Source: Neoarius graeffei
Lineage: Eukaryota; Chordata; Actinopteri; Siluriformes; Ariidae
Assembly (NCBI RefSeq): GCF_027579695.1
Contig: NC_083582.1
Coordinates: forward strand, 30,404,464-30,468,463
Direction of reading: 5' to 3'
Length of the DNA stretch: 64,000 nt
Part shown: positions 40,917-51,375 of the stretch, in pieces
How positions within the stretch are numbered: position 1 is the stretch's first letter
Layout: each line of letters starts with the position of its first letter
Notes under the pieces: generated by a model
Told to the model about the DNA's origin: nothing
The model's input: the letters and a program-made list of their open reading frames with translations, nothing else
Databases searched by the model: none
Position numbers and translations under genes: made by a program

Positions 40917-41411
40917 ATACTCTTTAATGAAAGGTGATACAAGGCGGAAATCCGCGCCGTTTTTCAGCAGTCGCGTCACATGACCAACGCCAGCGAATCA
41001 GGAAGGTGGATGTCACAGTGACGTTGTCCAATGACGACATCAGCTAGAGCTCAGCACAGCGTATCCTCGTATCTCAATGTTTACACAGCACCGGATCAGA
41101 TACGAACTGGGTTGAATACGTGGGCCCTGGCGGATTCCCGTTTCCCGGCGTTTTAATGTGAACGGACAGTGCATCCGCGAAGAAAACGAGACAGATACGG
41201 TCTAATGTAAACTTGGCCTTAGAAAAGAGCATTTTTGCCTGTCCCAGCTCACGATCCAGTAACTACCTTGAAATATTATCATTAAAATACTTCAAATAAC
41301 ACAGGGTGTTTCAAAACATTTGGTATCATTTCACAATCTAATTACTTTGCCAATTCTCGTTCAGCTGACCTCAAATTTTAACAGCATGTGTGGAAACAGG
41401 TCAAAATTATA

Positions 41412-41777
41412 TCTCATCTCATTATCTCTAGCCGCTTTATCCTTCTACAGGGTCGCAGGCAAGCTGGAGCCTATCCCAGCTGACTACGGGCGAAAGGCGG
41501 GGTACACCCTGGACAAGTCACCAGGTCATCACAGGGCTGACACATAGACAACCATTCACACTCACATTCACACCTACGGTCAATTTAGAGTCACCAGTTA
41601 ACCTAACCTGCATGTCTTTGGACTGTGGGGGAAACCGGAGCACCCGGAGGAAACCCACGCGGACACGGGGAGAACATGCAAACTCCACACAGAAAGGCCC
41701 TTGCCGGCCCCGGGGCTCGAACCCAGGACCTTCTTGCTGTGAGGTGACAGCGCTAACCACTACACCACCGTGCCGCC
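41412..41777 (-). mobile_element. SINE family S, copy 9
   Basis: An inverse-oriented SINE with a perfect 11-bp duplication tcaaaattata (41401-41411 and 41778-41788), inserted in the mariner-like MITE. Confidence 0.95.
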
Positions 41778-41828
41778 TCAAAATTATATGTTTAATGTTT
41801 TTTGTTTTTATCTTTTAAAAGTATAGAA

Positions 41829-41882
41829 ATGCCATTCACTGGAAAAGAAAAGGCGTTTTGTGTGTTAGAGTGCCAGGTCTGA
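41829..41882 (+). pseudogene. Start of a mariner-like transposase, truncated
   Basis: ATG 41829 gives MPFTGKEKAFCVLECQV and then TGA. The EKAFCVLE block is typical of the N-terminus of a mariner-like group known mainly from arthropods. Everything downstream up to the right end of the element is non-coding. Confidence 0.5.
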
Positions 41883-42073
41883 GGCGGTGCACATACTGAA
41901 CATTTGTGAAATTGTTCATGGAATCCACATACCTGTGGATTTCTCATTCAAATTTTGAGGAATAAATCTTATATTGCTCAACATTACGCCTGTTCAGTTT
42001 CATTTGCCGAGACTATGTAGTTTCTGGGATATTTACATCTCAAATAATATCAAATTTTTTGAAACACCCTGTA

Positions 42074-42736
42074 TTTTGCATTAATCTGGGAGCCATCCAT
42101 TTCAGGTTATGAAGAATGGATTATTAGTTGTGCCCCATTATTATTATTATTATTCACTCACCCCTGAAATATTTGGGATATTCTGCAAGTCACATGTTTA
42201 ACAGGAAGTTTCATCATTCCTGAAGATCATCTGATTTTTGTTTCCAATTATCTTTATTTTGGTACTGTGGCAAAGACTGATAAGATCGCTTTGAAAGTAG
42301 CTTGCTCCCAAAGTTATATTTATTTAAAGAACTAATTTGAAGTTAATAAATTAATAGAATTTCCTTAATGTCCTCCTGCTTATCGGCATGAAGAATGCTA
42401 GTTAAGTTTTAATTTTTTTATTTTTATTTTTAGAATTATCCAAATTAATTTAAAACCTTCTATGTAGTGGCGTCAAGAACGTCAGAGAAAAACGTCTCCT
42501 GTTCCAACAAACAATTCTCACCTTTAGACAGAAGGAGAGTGAAATGTAGCTTGTATTTCTGTGGGGTGAATCTGGTCTTGATAATACACACAGTGATCAT
42601 TCATGCAGTCACCAGATCCTGTAGCGTGGGCTCAAGCACATCCAGCTTCCTCTCTTTTGTACTTCTGACTCACTCTGCTGCTGTGACTTGTCCCAAATGG
42701 ATACTCTAAAGACTTGCACTTCCTCCAAAACAGTTT
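42074..42736. other. Intergenic, nothing recognised
   Basis: AT-rich; a short ATT repeat at 42140-42155. No gene or element is recognised. Confidence 0.6.
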
Positions 42737-42738
42737 TA

Positions 42739-44353
42739 CAGTGGTGCTTGAAAGTTTGTGAACCCTTTAGAATTTTCTATATTCCTGCATAAATATGACC
42801 TAAAACAACATCAGATTTTCACACAAGTCCTAAAAGTAGATAAAGAGAACCCAGTTAAACAAATGAGACAAAAATATTATTACTTGGTCATTTATTTCTT
42901 TATTGAGAAAAATGATCCAATATTACATATCTGTGAGTGGCAAAAGTATGTGAACCTTTGCTTTCAGTATCTGGCGTGACCCCCTTGTGCAGCAATAACT
43001 GCAACTAAACGTTTGCGGTAACTGTTGATCAGTCCTGCACACCGGCTTGGAGGAATTTTAGCCCATTCCTCCGTACAGAACAGCTTCAACTCTGGCATGT
43101 TGGTGGGTTTCCTCACATGAACTGCTCGCTTCAGGTCCTTCCACAACATTTCGATTGGATTAAGGTCAGGACTTTGACTTGGCCATTCCAAAACATTAAC
43201 TTTATTCTTCTTTAACCATTCTTTGGTAGAACGACTTGTGTGCTTTTGGTCGTTGTCTTGCTGCATGACCCACCTTCTCTTGAGATTCAGTTCATGGACA
43301 GATGTCCTGACATTTTCCTTTAGAATTTGCTGGTATAATTCAGAATTCATTGTTCCATCAATGATGGCAAGCCGTCCTGGCCCAAATGCAGCAAAACAGG
43401 CCCAAATCATGATACTACCACCATCATGTTTCACAGATGGGATAAGGTTCTTATGCTGGAATGCAGTGTTTTCCTTTCTCCAAACATAACGCTTCTCATT
43501 GAAACCAAAAAGCTCTATTTTGGTCTCATCGGTCCACAAAACATTTTTCCAATAGCCTTCTGGCTTGTCCACATGATCTTTAGCAAACTGCAGATGAGCA
43601 GCAATGTTCTTTTTGGAGAGCAGTGGCTTTCTCTTTGCAACCCTGCCATGCACACCATTGTTGTTCAGTGTTCTCCTGAAGGTGGACTCATGAACATTAA
43701 CATTAGCCAATGTGAGAGAGGCCTTCAATTGCTTAGAAGTTACCCTGGGGTCCTTTGTGACCTCACCGACTATTACACGCCTTGCTCTTGGAGTGATCTT
43801 TGTTGGTCGTCCACTCCTGGGGAGGGTAACAATGGTCTTGAATTTCCTCCATTTGTACACAATCTGTCTGACTGTGGACTGGTGGAGTCTAAACTCTTTA
43901 GAGATGGTTTTGTAACCTTTTCCAGCCTGATGAGCATCAACAACGCTTTTTCTGAGGTCCTCAGAAATCTCCTTTGTTCGTGCCATGATGTACTTCCACA
44001 AACATGTGTTGTGAAGATCAGACTTTGATAGATCCCTGTTCTTTAAATAAAACAGGGTGCCCACTCACACCTGATTGTCATCCCATTGATTGAAAACACC
44101 TGACTCTAATTTCACCTTCAAATTAACTGCTAATCCTAGAGGTTCACATACTTTCGCCACTCACAGATATGTAATATTGGATCATTTTCCTCAATAAATA
44201 AATGGCCAAGTATAATATTTTTGTCTCGTTTGTTTAACTGAGTTCTCTTTAGCTACTTTTAGGACTTGTGTGAAAATCTGATGTTGTTTTAGGTCATATT
44301 TATGCAGAAATATAGACAATTCTAAAGGGTTCACAAACTTTCAAGCGCCACTG
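42739..44353 (-). mobile_element. Tc1 family 1, copy c (full length)
   Basis: Ends CAGTGGTGCTTGAAAGTTTG and the inverse of CTTTCAAGCGCCACTG, with TA at 42737-42738 and 44354-44355. 1615 bp with one uninterrupted transposase frame. Confidence 0.95.
42964..43986 (-). CDS. Tc1 family 1 transposase, intact frame (copy c)
   Basis: 340 residues from ATG 43986 (MARTKEISEDLRKSVVDAHQ) to the stop at 42964. The helix-turn-helix blocks (EFRLHQSTVRQIVYKW), GRPTK linker, and catalytic blocks LWTDETKIELF, QQDNDQKHTS and [11 protein letters not shown] are present with DD34E spacing. The substitution QKH for PKH lies next to the second Asp, so activity may be reduced. It is the copy closest to the family's typical sequence (YVWRKENTAFQHKNLIPS). 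The enzyme would act in the nucleus on the element ends and insert at TA. Confidence 0.94.
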   Translation of the reverse strand: MARTKEISEDLRKSVVDAHQAGKGYKTISKEFRLHQSTVRQIVYKWRKFKTIVTLPRSGRPTKITPRARRVIVGEVTKDPRVTSKQLKASLTLANVNVHESTFRRTLNNNGVHGRVAKRKPLLSKKNIAAHLQFAKDHVDKPEGYWKNVLWTDETKIELFGFNEKRYVWRKENTAFQHKNLIPSVKHDGGSIMIWACFAAFGPGRLAIIDGTMNSELYQQILKENVRTSVHELNLKRRWVMQQDNDQKHTSRSTKEWLKKNKVNVLEWPSQSPDLNPIEMLWKDLKRAVHVRKPTNMPELKLFCTEEWAKIPPSRCAGLINSYRKRLVAVIAAQGGHARY

Positions 44354-44876
44354 TAAGTCTCACTTCTGCTTTTGCGGATACTGTAAAGTGCTGCTGCAAT
44401 CATAAAGACTCGACACTGAACATCCTTTCAACACAGTACTGTTTGACTTTTAGAATAGGGTTTCATAAGAGCATTGACTTACACTGCCTTACCGAAAACA
44501 GTCGCGCACTCTAATATTTGGTTGAAACGCCTTCAGCTTTGATTTCAGCATGCATTCGCCGTGGCATTGTTTCAATAAACTTATACAATGTCATAACATT
44601 TATTTCAGTCCTGAACTGTATTAATTTTTCACCGTGATCTTGTGTTGAGGATGGGAGAGACGAACCACTGTGTAAAGTCTTCAACACATCCCAAAGATTC
44701 TCAGCGGGGTTAAGGTCAGGACTCTGGTGACTAATTCATGTGTGAAAATGCTTCCTCAATCACTCTTTCACAATCTGAGCCCTAATTTTATTCCCGTGCC
44801 ATCAAGGAAGAAAAAAAAAATCCATTGATGCCTGCCAAAAACAAAGTACATTCAGGTTGTCAGTGGACTTCATTTT

Positions 44877-45247
44877 CTCATCTCATCTCATTATCTCTAG
44901 CCTCTTTATCCTGTTCTACAGGGTCGCAGGCAAGCTGGAGCCTATCCCAGCTGACTACGGGCGAAAGGCGGGGTACACCCTGGACAAGTCACCAGGTCAT
45001 CACAGGGCTGACACATAGACACAGACAACCATTCACACTCACACCTACGGTCAATTTAGAGTCACCAGTTAACCTAACCTGCATGTCTTTGGACTGTGGG
45101 GGAAACCGGAGCACCCGAAGGAAACCCACGCGGACACGGGGAGAACATGCAAACTCCGCACAGGAAGGCCCTCGCCGGCCACGGGGCTCGAACCCGGACC
45201 TTCTTGCTGTGAGGCGACAGCGCTAACCACTATACCACCGTGCCGCC
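44877..45247 (-). mobile_element. SINE family S, copy 10
   Basis: An inverse-oriented SINE with 12-bp flanks differing at one base, ggacttcatttt (44865-44876) and ggacttcgtttt (45248-45259). Confidence 0.95.
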
Positions 45248-45607
45248 GGACTTCGTTTTATTGTCCCATAATGTTTCTGAGCCTTGACCTGACCAACTCA
45301 AGAAACCCCAGATCATCACACTGCCTCCAGAGGCTCGTACAGTGGGCACCATGCAGGATGGGTGCATCACTTCGTGAGCTTCCCTTCTTACCCTGACACA
45401 CCCGTCACTCAGGAATAGGGTCAGTCTGGACTCTTCAAACCGCTTGACCTTCTTCCATTGCTCCAGAGTCCAATCTTTATGCTGCCTAGCAAATTGAAGC
45501 CTTTTCTCCTGATTAGTCTCACCAACAAGTGGTTTTCTTACGGACACAGCTGTTTAGTCCCAACCCTGTCAGTTCTCATCACATTGTGAGTGTGGAAATG
45601 CTCTTAA

Positions 45608-46261
45608 AGGAGAACTGAAGGCAAATTTTTTTTTTAATCATCAAAATTCTATTTCTCATTTTATTTAATATAGGAACGCATTTTTGATCGCTATTTTGTC
45701 ACTGCTATAGCAAGTTATGAGTGTTTGAAATATGCTGCGTGATGTATCAGAGCAATGAGATTCGTTGAGACCTGTGCGAGACATCGTAGGACGGAAGTAA
45801 AACGTACAGCGGAAATCAAAGTGACCGACATCTGCCAACGTCGTCAAAAGACACGCGCGCCCTCTTTCGAATACTGACGTGTTCAAGCTGGAAGTTTTGT
45901 TTGTTTTCATAGCAATCAGGAAAGTTTGAAAAAAAGTCGGCAGTAATAGTCATTTAAACTTGTTTTTGTGCAATATTTCGTTTGGAAAAAAGTTTTCAAA
46001 ATGGTGGCACTGACACCTGGCTGACATGTTACGTTTCCAAGTCTTGCACAAGTCTCGTGAAGATTGCGCAGATAAGCAACACCTGCCGTGGACCAAACGA
46101 ACTAAATTCAACATGGCTAAAAACCGAACAGGCCGATAAGTATAATATTTAAATCGCAATTAGCTGCCAATACGAGTCACGATATCAGTTACTAAAACCA
46201 AAAACATAATTGAATAACACGTTAATTAAGAAATAAAGCAAGCAATGACTTCAGTTCCCCT
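45608..46261. mobile_element. TTAA-target element 1 (654 bp)
   Basis: AGGAGAACTGAAGGCA at the left and the inverse of TGACTTCAGTTCCCCT at the right, flanked by TTAA (45604-45607 and 46262-46265). The target points to the piggyBac or Kolobok superfamily. It carries CpG-containing unique sequence but no recognisable transposase. The host Tc1 relic is continuous across it. Confidence 0.85.
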
Positions 46262-46474
46262 TTAATTTCACTATCAAACATAATGGTGAGTTCTACTTTT
46301 TTTTTAAACACTATTTAACTTGACCAAGCATTTACATGATCTCTGATCATAGTCAGTCAGGATCTTCTTCCAACCGCTTTTTTTTTTCCCCCATGAAATT
46401 GATGGTTCTCCATTATCCTTCCAGGTTTAATAATGCATTGGTCAGTTCTTAACTCAATTCCAGCAATCTCCTTA

Positions 46475-46773
46475 AGCCTAGGTCACAACTGGCCATATGT
46501 GCTCTTACAGCCGGTCTACGTGCAAAAAAACGCAAGAAACGTGTGACGTGCTGATTTTCGAGCTGTAGACTGGCCACAGAGGTTCTTTGTCATGTCAAAC
46601 AAACTCTACGGGCGCTTACTTTTTTTTCAGGCTGCAAGACAAACTTACGGCCAACGTGCGTCTTTCTCCACGAACAACAACAAAAAAAAAAGCAGCGATT
46701 TGGGAAACGCCAAAAATCGCATGGCCAAAAAAAAAAAAAAAAAAAAATCGTACGTCCGGTTGTGACCTAGGCT
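46475..46773. mobile_element. MITE with TTA target (299 bp)
   Basis: AGCCTAGGTCACAACTGG at the left and the inverse of CCGGTTGTGACCTAGGCT at the right, with TTA at 46472-46474 and 46774-46776, fitting a Harbinger-type MITE. It has a long A run (46724-46747) and no coding capacity. Confidence 0.85.
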
Positions 46774-47036
46774 TTAGTTATTTTCTTTGTTTGGTGCAGG
46801 CCAGTAATTTAGCTCTTCTGAAACACTAACATCTTTTCCATGAGAATGGGATATGTCTTCCAACGTGTTTTTCTTAAGAAATGAGAAGCTACTCACTGCA
46901 TCAGTCAGGATTAAAAGAATTGTTGCCAGCTGAAACACATGAATCACTGCAGTAATTATCCAAAGGCTCTCATGCGTTTACTTATTCAAATCCAAATGGT
47001 GACTTTTTTTTGTATAATCCCAATATATCCAGCGTT

Positions 47037-47230
47037 CCTCAGAAAAGGATGCGTTTGCTTTCCAACCTGGTTCCTCTCAAGGTTTCTTCGTGTTACCTCT
47101 GGCTTGCTCACTTAAGATCTAAAATCAACATCTACACCCATATTTCTGTAACTCTGCTTTGTGACTATATCTATTTTGTTAAAAGCAAAAAAAAAAAAAA
47201 TTGGATTGTAAATTTTACTGAGCAAGATGT
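47037..47230 (+). repeat. Retroposon 3'-end relic
   Basis: GGTTCCTCTCAAGGTTTCTT, CTCTGGCTTGCTCACTTAAG and CTGCTTTGTGACTATATCTA in this order match a common fish retroposon 3' end; an A run and the loss of further sequence mark the end. The antisense counterpart is near 3511-3630. 47231-47600 shows nothing else recognisable. Confidence 0.55.
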
Positions 47231-47748
47231 GCACTCCCCCCTCCAAAAACCACAACTGCGCTCAGCTGTACTACTTCTGAGATGACTCTAGATGGCAATG
47301 AAATTTCACACTAGAAGACATAACTCAAGGTTTTCTCTCAAGGTCATAGTTGAACTGGTAGATCGGAGCTTTTTCTTGCAGACAATTACTGCGTTCCAAT
47401 AGTGGTTTTTGCTTCAGAAGGTTCCAGAGTGAAATGACCTGGAAGTATCCAAGTGATAACCCTGATAAGACCTGTTTGAATTCTCTAAATGCTAAGGAAA
47501 GGTGCTTCAGTGCTTCCTTTCATATATCCTTTCGCATCATGTACACGGACGCGTCCTTTATAAAAGGAAAGGAGACAATGCCATTCCACAATTTTTTTTC
47601 CTCTCCGTGCTTCCACGGAAGGCGGTCGCATTTTCTGCTCTCCCTCTCCCTCCTTTTTTCCCTGCTTGTGCTTCTGTGTCTCGTCTGCTGTACTTTTTGA
47701 AGAGACTCTCCCTGCATTACTTTCTAAACTAAAAAAAAAAAAAAAAGC

Positions 47749-48190
47749 ATGGAATTGATAAACTGGTCTCCTAACGAAATTGAGACAGTTTTCTTGACGA
47801 GAAGTTTGGGTTCGGGGGAACCTGTCTGTCCTGCCGGAACGTTTGCGGCTGGTTACACGATGGACGCGTGGGAGCGATGGCGGGTCGTGTGCCTGGCGAT
47901 TCTTTCTGTGGAGGACATTGAAGATATCTACCTATTCGGAATCATGATTACAGGACTTTTGCTGATTGGATTAGGCATTGCCCTGGTTTATTGAGGAACT
48001 CAGACAACGGTGACAGCTGTTCAAAGCCCCACAAAGCTGCCCGGTATGATTGGAGTGGTGGGCAAAGCTGTTGGCACTCGGACTGTGGACATTCAGAACT
48101 TTAACCACAAAATGGTTGTTATCTCGGAGCAGCTTTCAGCTTTGCAAGGAATACGTTTTTCGGAGATCAATTTGAATAGAATGGACAGAT
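47749..48190 (+). pseudogene. Small single-pass membrane protein, broken copy 2
   Basis: ATG 47749 starts MELINWSPNEIETVFLTRSL and passes through MDAWERWRVVCLAILSVEDI and the hydrophobic span YLFGIMITGLLLIGLGIALV to TGA at 47992-47994. That TGA stands where copy 1 has CGA, a CpG transition. Beyond it the homologous frame continues without indels until about 48150 (QLSALQG), then diverges. The N-terminal 15 codons, lost to a TAG in copy 1, are open here. The function is unknown; membrane anchoring is inferred from the hydrophobic span. Confidence 0.6.
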
Positions 48191-48567
48191 ATGGACGAGC
48201 GGTGTGGACATGCAAAGACTGCATCTGGAAAGACCAAACAATTCATATCTTATCGACATTCGGCGCCCTGAGACAGCACCGGCCTTGGTTCAGGCCGTTG
48301 CTGAGGCAACATTTCCCCCTGAAGGTCACTGCCGGGAGACACTCTCGCATTCCTTCTCTAACTTTCCACGGTCGCCATTTTTACCCCCAGTGTGACAAGC
48401 GGGTGCATGACCAGCGCCTTCACGGCTGCAGGAGCGGACGGCTGCTTGCTTGCGCTGGATTACCTTCTCCCCCCTCCCCCTGATTCCCCCCCTCAAGTCC
48501 CGTGTTTAAAGTGTACTTGTGTTGTTGTTTGTGTTATTGTGTGCTTGTGCAGAGGTTTTTAAATGCT

Positions 48568-48602
48568 CCCACACTGTACTCCTGACAGGAGCATAGTGTG
48601 GG
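48568..48602 (+). other. 3' hairpin of the membrane-protein retroposon, copy 2
   Basis: CCCACACT (48568-48575) pairs with AGTGTGGG (48595-48602), and CTCCTG pairs with CAGGAG around a single A. The stem is longer than in copy 1. Confidence 0.75.
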
Positions 48603-48745
48603 GGTGTTCTTTTTTCCTCATGTTACTACTGTGTTTCTTTTCTTTTATCCCTGTCTTCCTGTCCTGTTCCCCCTCTGTAAGGACAGGTTGATGGCCAATT
48701 TCACTGGTAACAGTGACAAAGGGTTCATTCATTCATTCAATTCCT

Positions 48746-49939
48746 TGCAGCAGTTCAAACGATGCATAACCAGCACGCCATTCACCCAAACAATTAAATA
48801 ATTACTCGTACAATAATTGGGATTATAAATACGAGTGGACAGGAAGGTGAACATAAACAACCCAATCATTCCATTTCAATTGTGTGACTGGTAGCCAACA
48901 TTCCTTTGTTATTTCAATTCCAACTTTGGTAATGAAGGAATGTTTTTCACCATGTCATTTATATAGCCTGCATGAAACAACACCAAGACTGCACAGGCGA
49001 AGATACTTCGGCACATCGATGTGGGGCTCTTAGCACCGCAGTTGTCTTTTTCCAACATCCTTACGAATTCTCTGTCACGCTTTTACTTGACATGTTTTCA
49101 ATCAAGGAAAAGAGGTTAGGAAAGGATATAGGACTATTAGAACATAACCATTATCCAAAAGTATGCCTAAGGAAAGACAGCAATAGCTGTTCTACCACTT
49201 AAAAAAAGACAAAATAGTTCTTTTTTGAGTGATTTTATTGATACTTAAAATAATCTGTGAGGAAGAAAAGGCTTATAAATGATCACAAAGTGATGCTTAC
49301 GTGTAAACATTCTATACCACATACACATTTAAATTCTCAATATACAGATATTCATCTGAGATTTAGAAAAGTCTTGAAAATTTAAGTTTCTCCCCTCCTT
49401 CCCAAAACAACAGCAGGCTCCTGAAGAGAACGATGGCTTCTGGGTAGTTTTGGGTGCTTGTAAGGGGAAGTAGGCCTTCAAACTTGCTCTGCAGAAGCGG
49501 TCAAGAAAACAGAGAGGAGTAATCCATGGCTTTATAAAGCAGCTCCTTCAGTTTTTCAACGTGGAGCGTGTTCAACCTCGTCGGCTAAGAGATTTCAGAA
49601 CTGTCGAAGAGCAGGACAGCAGATCCTCCCACAGGCCATACAATCATACGTCAACCACGAGCAGAATCTATGCAAGAGGGAACATGACTGTTTGGAATAC
49701 AACGTTCTTAAAAACCAAGTATGCTTGTGAGCTACCTCTTGCGCAAGAATTCACGGAGGCTAAAAAGATCATAAAAATGCAGGTGTACGTGTCCAACATG
49801 CATCCTTCATGGACTGTTCTAGATAGACAGACAGACATTCTCTGATCAGCTCACATCTTTCTACTGCATTTACACTTCATTTTTAACAAATCAACACCAA
49901 CGTGGTACCACATATGATTATAAAACATTAAACAATATC
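48746..49939. other. Unassigned spacer, perhaps ubtd1 3' UTR end
   Basis: No element is recognised. On the - strand AATAAA occurs at 49238-49233 and the flanking sequence 49240-49940 looks less decayed than the transposon-rich parts, so it might be the distal 3' UTR of the - strand gene at 54067; that is only a guess. Frames in it have no recognisable product. Confidence 0.35.
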
Positions 49940-49945
49940 CAAAAT

Positions 49946-50519
49946 TACGGAAGCCGCGAGAGGCCCTTCATATAATCCTTTTTTTATTCACCTTGTTATC
50001 CCGAGATAACGACATAATTAATTCAGGATGTCGAGAAAACACCACAACTAATTCGAGATCTCGAGAAAACAAAACCGTTATTCCGTGATCTCGAGAAAAC
50101 AAGACAATTATTCCGTGATCTCGCCTTATTAGGTGATCGATTATTCCAGACATTCTAATGACCAAAGTTGCGTCTATACAGAATGAGAAATAGCCCCAAA
50201 GTCAGCATATCACAAGTCTGTTGGCGCACCTGAATGAACCATTTCTCAGCTGTTTACTCGAGATCACAGACTAATTGTTTTGTTTTCTTAAGATCTCGAA
50301 ATAACGGTTTTGTTTTCTCGAGATCTCGAATTAGTTGTGTTGTTTTCTCGAGATCCTGAATTAATTACGTCGTTATCTCGGAATAACGGTTTTGTTTTCT
50401 CGAGATCTCGAATTAGTTGTGTTGTTTTCTCGAGATCCTGAATTAATTATGTCGTTATCTCGGGATAACAAGGTGAATTAAAAAAAGGATTATATGAAGG
50501 GCCTCTCTTGGCTTCCGTA
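49946..50519. mobile_element. Fold-back element, copy 2
   Basis: Ends TACGGAAGCCGCGAGAGGCC and the inverse of GGCCTCTCTTGGCTTCCGTA, flanked by the 6-bp repeat caaaat (49940-49945 and 50520-50525). It shares the arm repeats and central part (ATTAGGTGATCGATTATTCC) with copy 1 (38023-39021) but lacks the left-arm palindrome and part of the centre. Confidence 0.88.
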
Positions 50520-50525
50520 CAAAAT

Positions 50526-51055
50526 CCCCAATCATCCTTTTATTTCAATAACTGAAACCTTAAAGAAGGTAGTTACTGCTCAACAATCTACAATGGTGAC
50601 TAGTTTATTTAAAAAAAAAACCAAGACACACACAAAAAAAAAAAAAAAAACAACTCCGAAGCTTTTAGGTCTGTTGTCATAACATGAGGGTCTTGGATTC
50701 TGTTTATTGTGAGGAACCCATCAGACCTGTTTTAACAGCAAGCCAGAGGTCACAGTCAACACAACAGCCTCAGACAGATAGATCCTCCACTTCTTATAAC
50801 TTAAAAACAAACAAAAAAACCCTACAACAACAACAAGGACTAATGACGACAGGTTTATGAAGAGGCGGTGATTCAGTAGGATAGGGCAGTGCCTTATTCA
50901 TTAGGCAGTAACTGTACTGTCGTAGTACAGTAGATTTGTATTGCACATTCTGAGGTTGCGTGTTTGGGGCAAGGGGGAATAAAGTTTGGGCGGGGGGGGG
51001 GCTCACAACCCAAAGAGACAACCCTAGCTTTACTCGGATACATCAGACCTATCCA
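50526..51055. other. Spacer, nothing recognised
   Basis: Contains A runs (50609, 50634) and a G run (50992-51000). No gene or element is recognised. Confidence 0.55.
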
Positions 51056-51110
51056 ATTCATTATGAACCATTTCTCAGCTGTTTTCTCGAGATCACGGAA
51101 TAACGGTTTT
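51056..51110. repeat. Fragment of the fold-back element family
   Basis: GAACCATTTCTCAGCTGTTT then TCTCGAGATCACGGAATAAC matches the start of the right arm in the copies at 38023 and 49946; the rest is missing. Confidence 0.75.
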
Positions 51111-51375
51111 GTTTTTATTAATGTAGTTTGGATTTCGGGGTAGTTAAAAAGGGGTGGGAAATTAAAAAAAAAAAAAAAAAAAAAAAAACTATTGTACTTC
51201 TTCCCACTCCTTTTTCGAACAATGTGCGGTGTATTGTAATGTATTAGCTCTTTATGTTATTTTATTTATTCTTTTTTTGTCACTTTTTTCATTTTCTTTC
51301 TTTTGTATGTACAAATAGTTACATACATTTTTTATACATGTTCGAAATAAAAAAAAAATTTCATTCATTCATTAT
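51111..51375 (+). repeat. LINE 3' end
   Basis: TAGTTTGGATTTCGGGGTAG, a long A run, CTTCTTCCCACTCCTTTTTC and GTTCGAAATAAA followed by TTTCATTCATTCATT form the 3' end of a non-LTR retrotransposon with AATAAA and an ATTC-repeat tail. It is 5'-truncated and has no coding part. Confidence 0.6.

Larger units (their letters stand above)
39063..41218. mobile_element. Harbinger-like element with TTA target
   Basis: GTTTACATTAGACCGTATC near the left end is matched by its inverse near the right end; the outermost bases are GG and CC, and TTA flanks both sides (39060-39062 and 41219-41221). A 3-bp TTA target and GG ends fit PIF/Harbinger. No Harbinger transposase is seen. It has a CpG-rich block and a short tandem repeat near the left end and is interrupted by another element (39571-40916). 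Confidence 0.7.
41302..42071. mobile_element. Mariner-like MITE (ends CAGGGTGTTTCAAAA)
   Basis: CAGGGTGTTTCAAAACATTT at the left and the inverse of AAATTTTTTGAAACACCCTG at the right; TA follows on the right (42072-42073). Only the first codons of a transposase-like frame survive, and a SINE sits in the left part. Confidence 0.8.
44690..46490 (-). pseudogene. Tc1 family 4 transposase, fragments
   Basis: The clearest part (45552-45260, - strand) reads SVRKPLVGETNQEKRLQFAR, WTLEQWKKVKRFEESRLTLF and ASGGSVMIWGFLSWSGQGS. The catalytic first Asp block should read WSDESR but is FEESR, so that residue is lost. A piece of the Asp/Glu half is recognisable near 44690-44735 (reverse of AACCCCGCTGAGAATCT). 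The N-terminal DNA-binding part lies beyond the TTAA element. Multiple frameshifts are present. Confidence 0.8.
44482..47022 (-). mobile_element. Tc1 family 4 relic with three insertions
   Basis: The left end CACTGCCTTACCGAAAACAG and the right part (AAATGGTGACTTTTTTTTG) correspond to a fish Tc1 family with a long leader; the left TA is at 44480-44481, while the right end is decayed. It is broken by a SINE (44877-45247), a TTAA element (45608-46261) and a 299-bp MITE (46475-46773), and is probably among the oldest elements here. Confidence 0.75.
47600..48745 (+). mobile_element. Membrane-protein-coding retroposon, copy 2
   Basis: It follows copy 1 (7123-8276) from CTCCGTGCTTCCACGGAAGG to the TTCATTCATTCATTC tail, including leader, reading frame, 3' region with CCCAGTGTGACAAGCGGG and the 3' hairpin. 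It differs by an A run before the ATG and by several 3' indels, so the two are independent insertions. Confidence 0.75.

Noticed and set aside
49561-49845. 94-codon frame MERVQPRRLRDFRTVEEQ
   Set aside because: Not recognised, no splice or start support, and the opposite strand is equally open; left unannotated.
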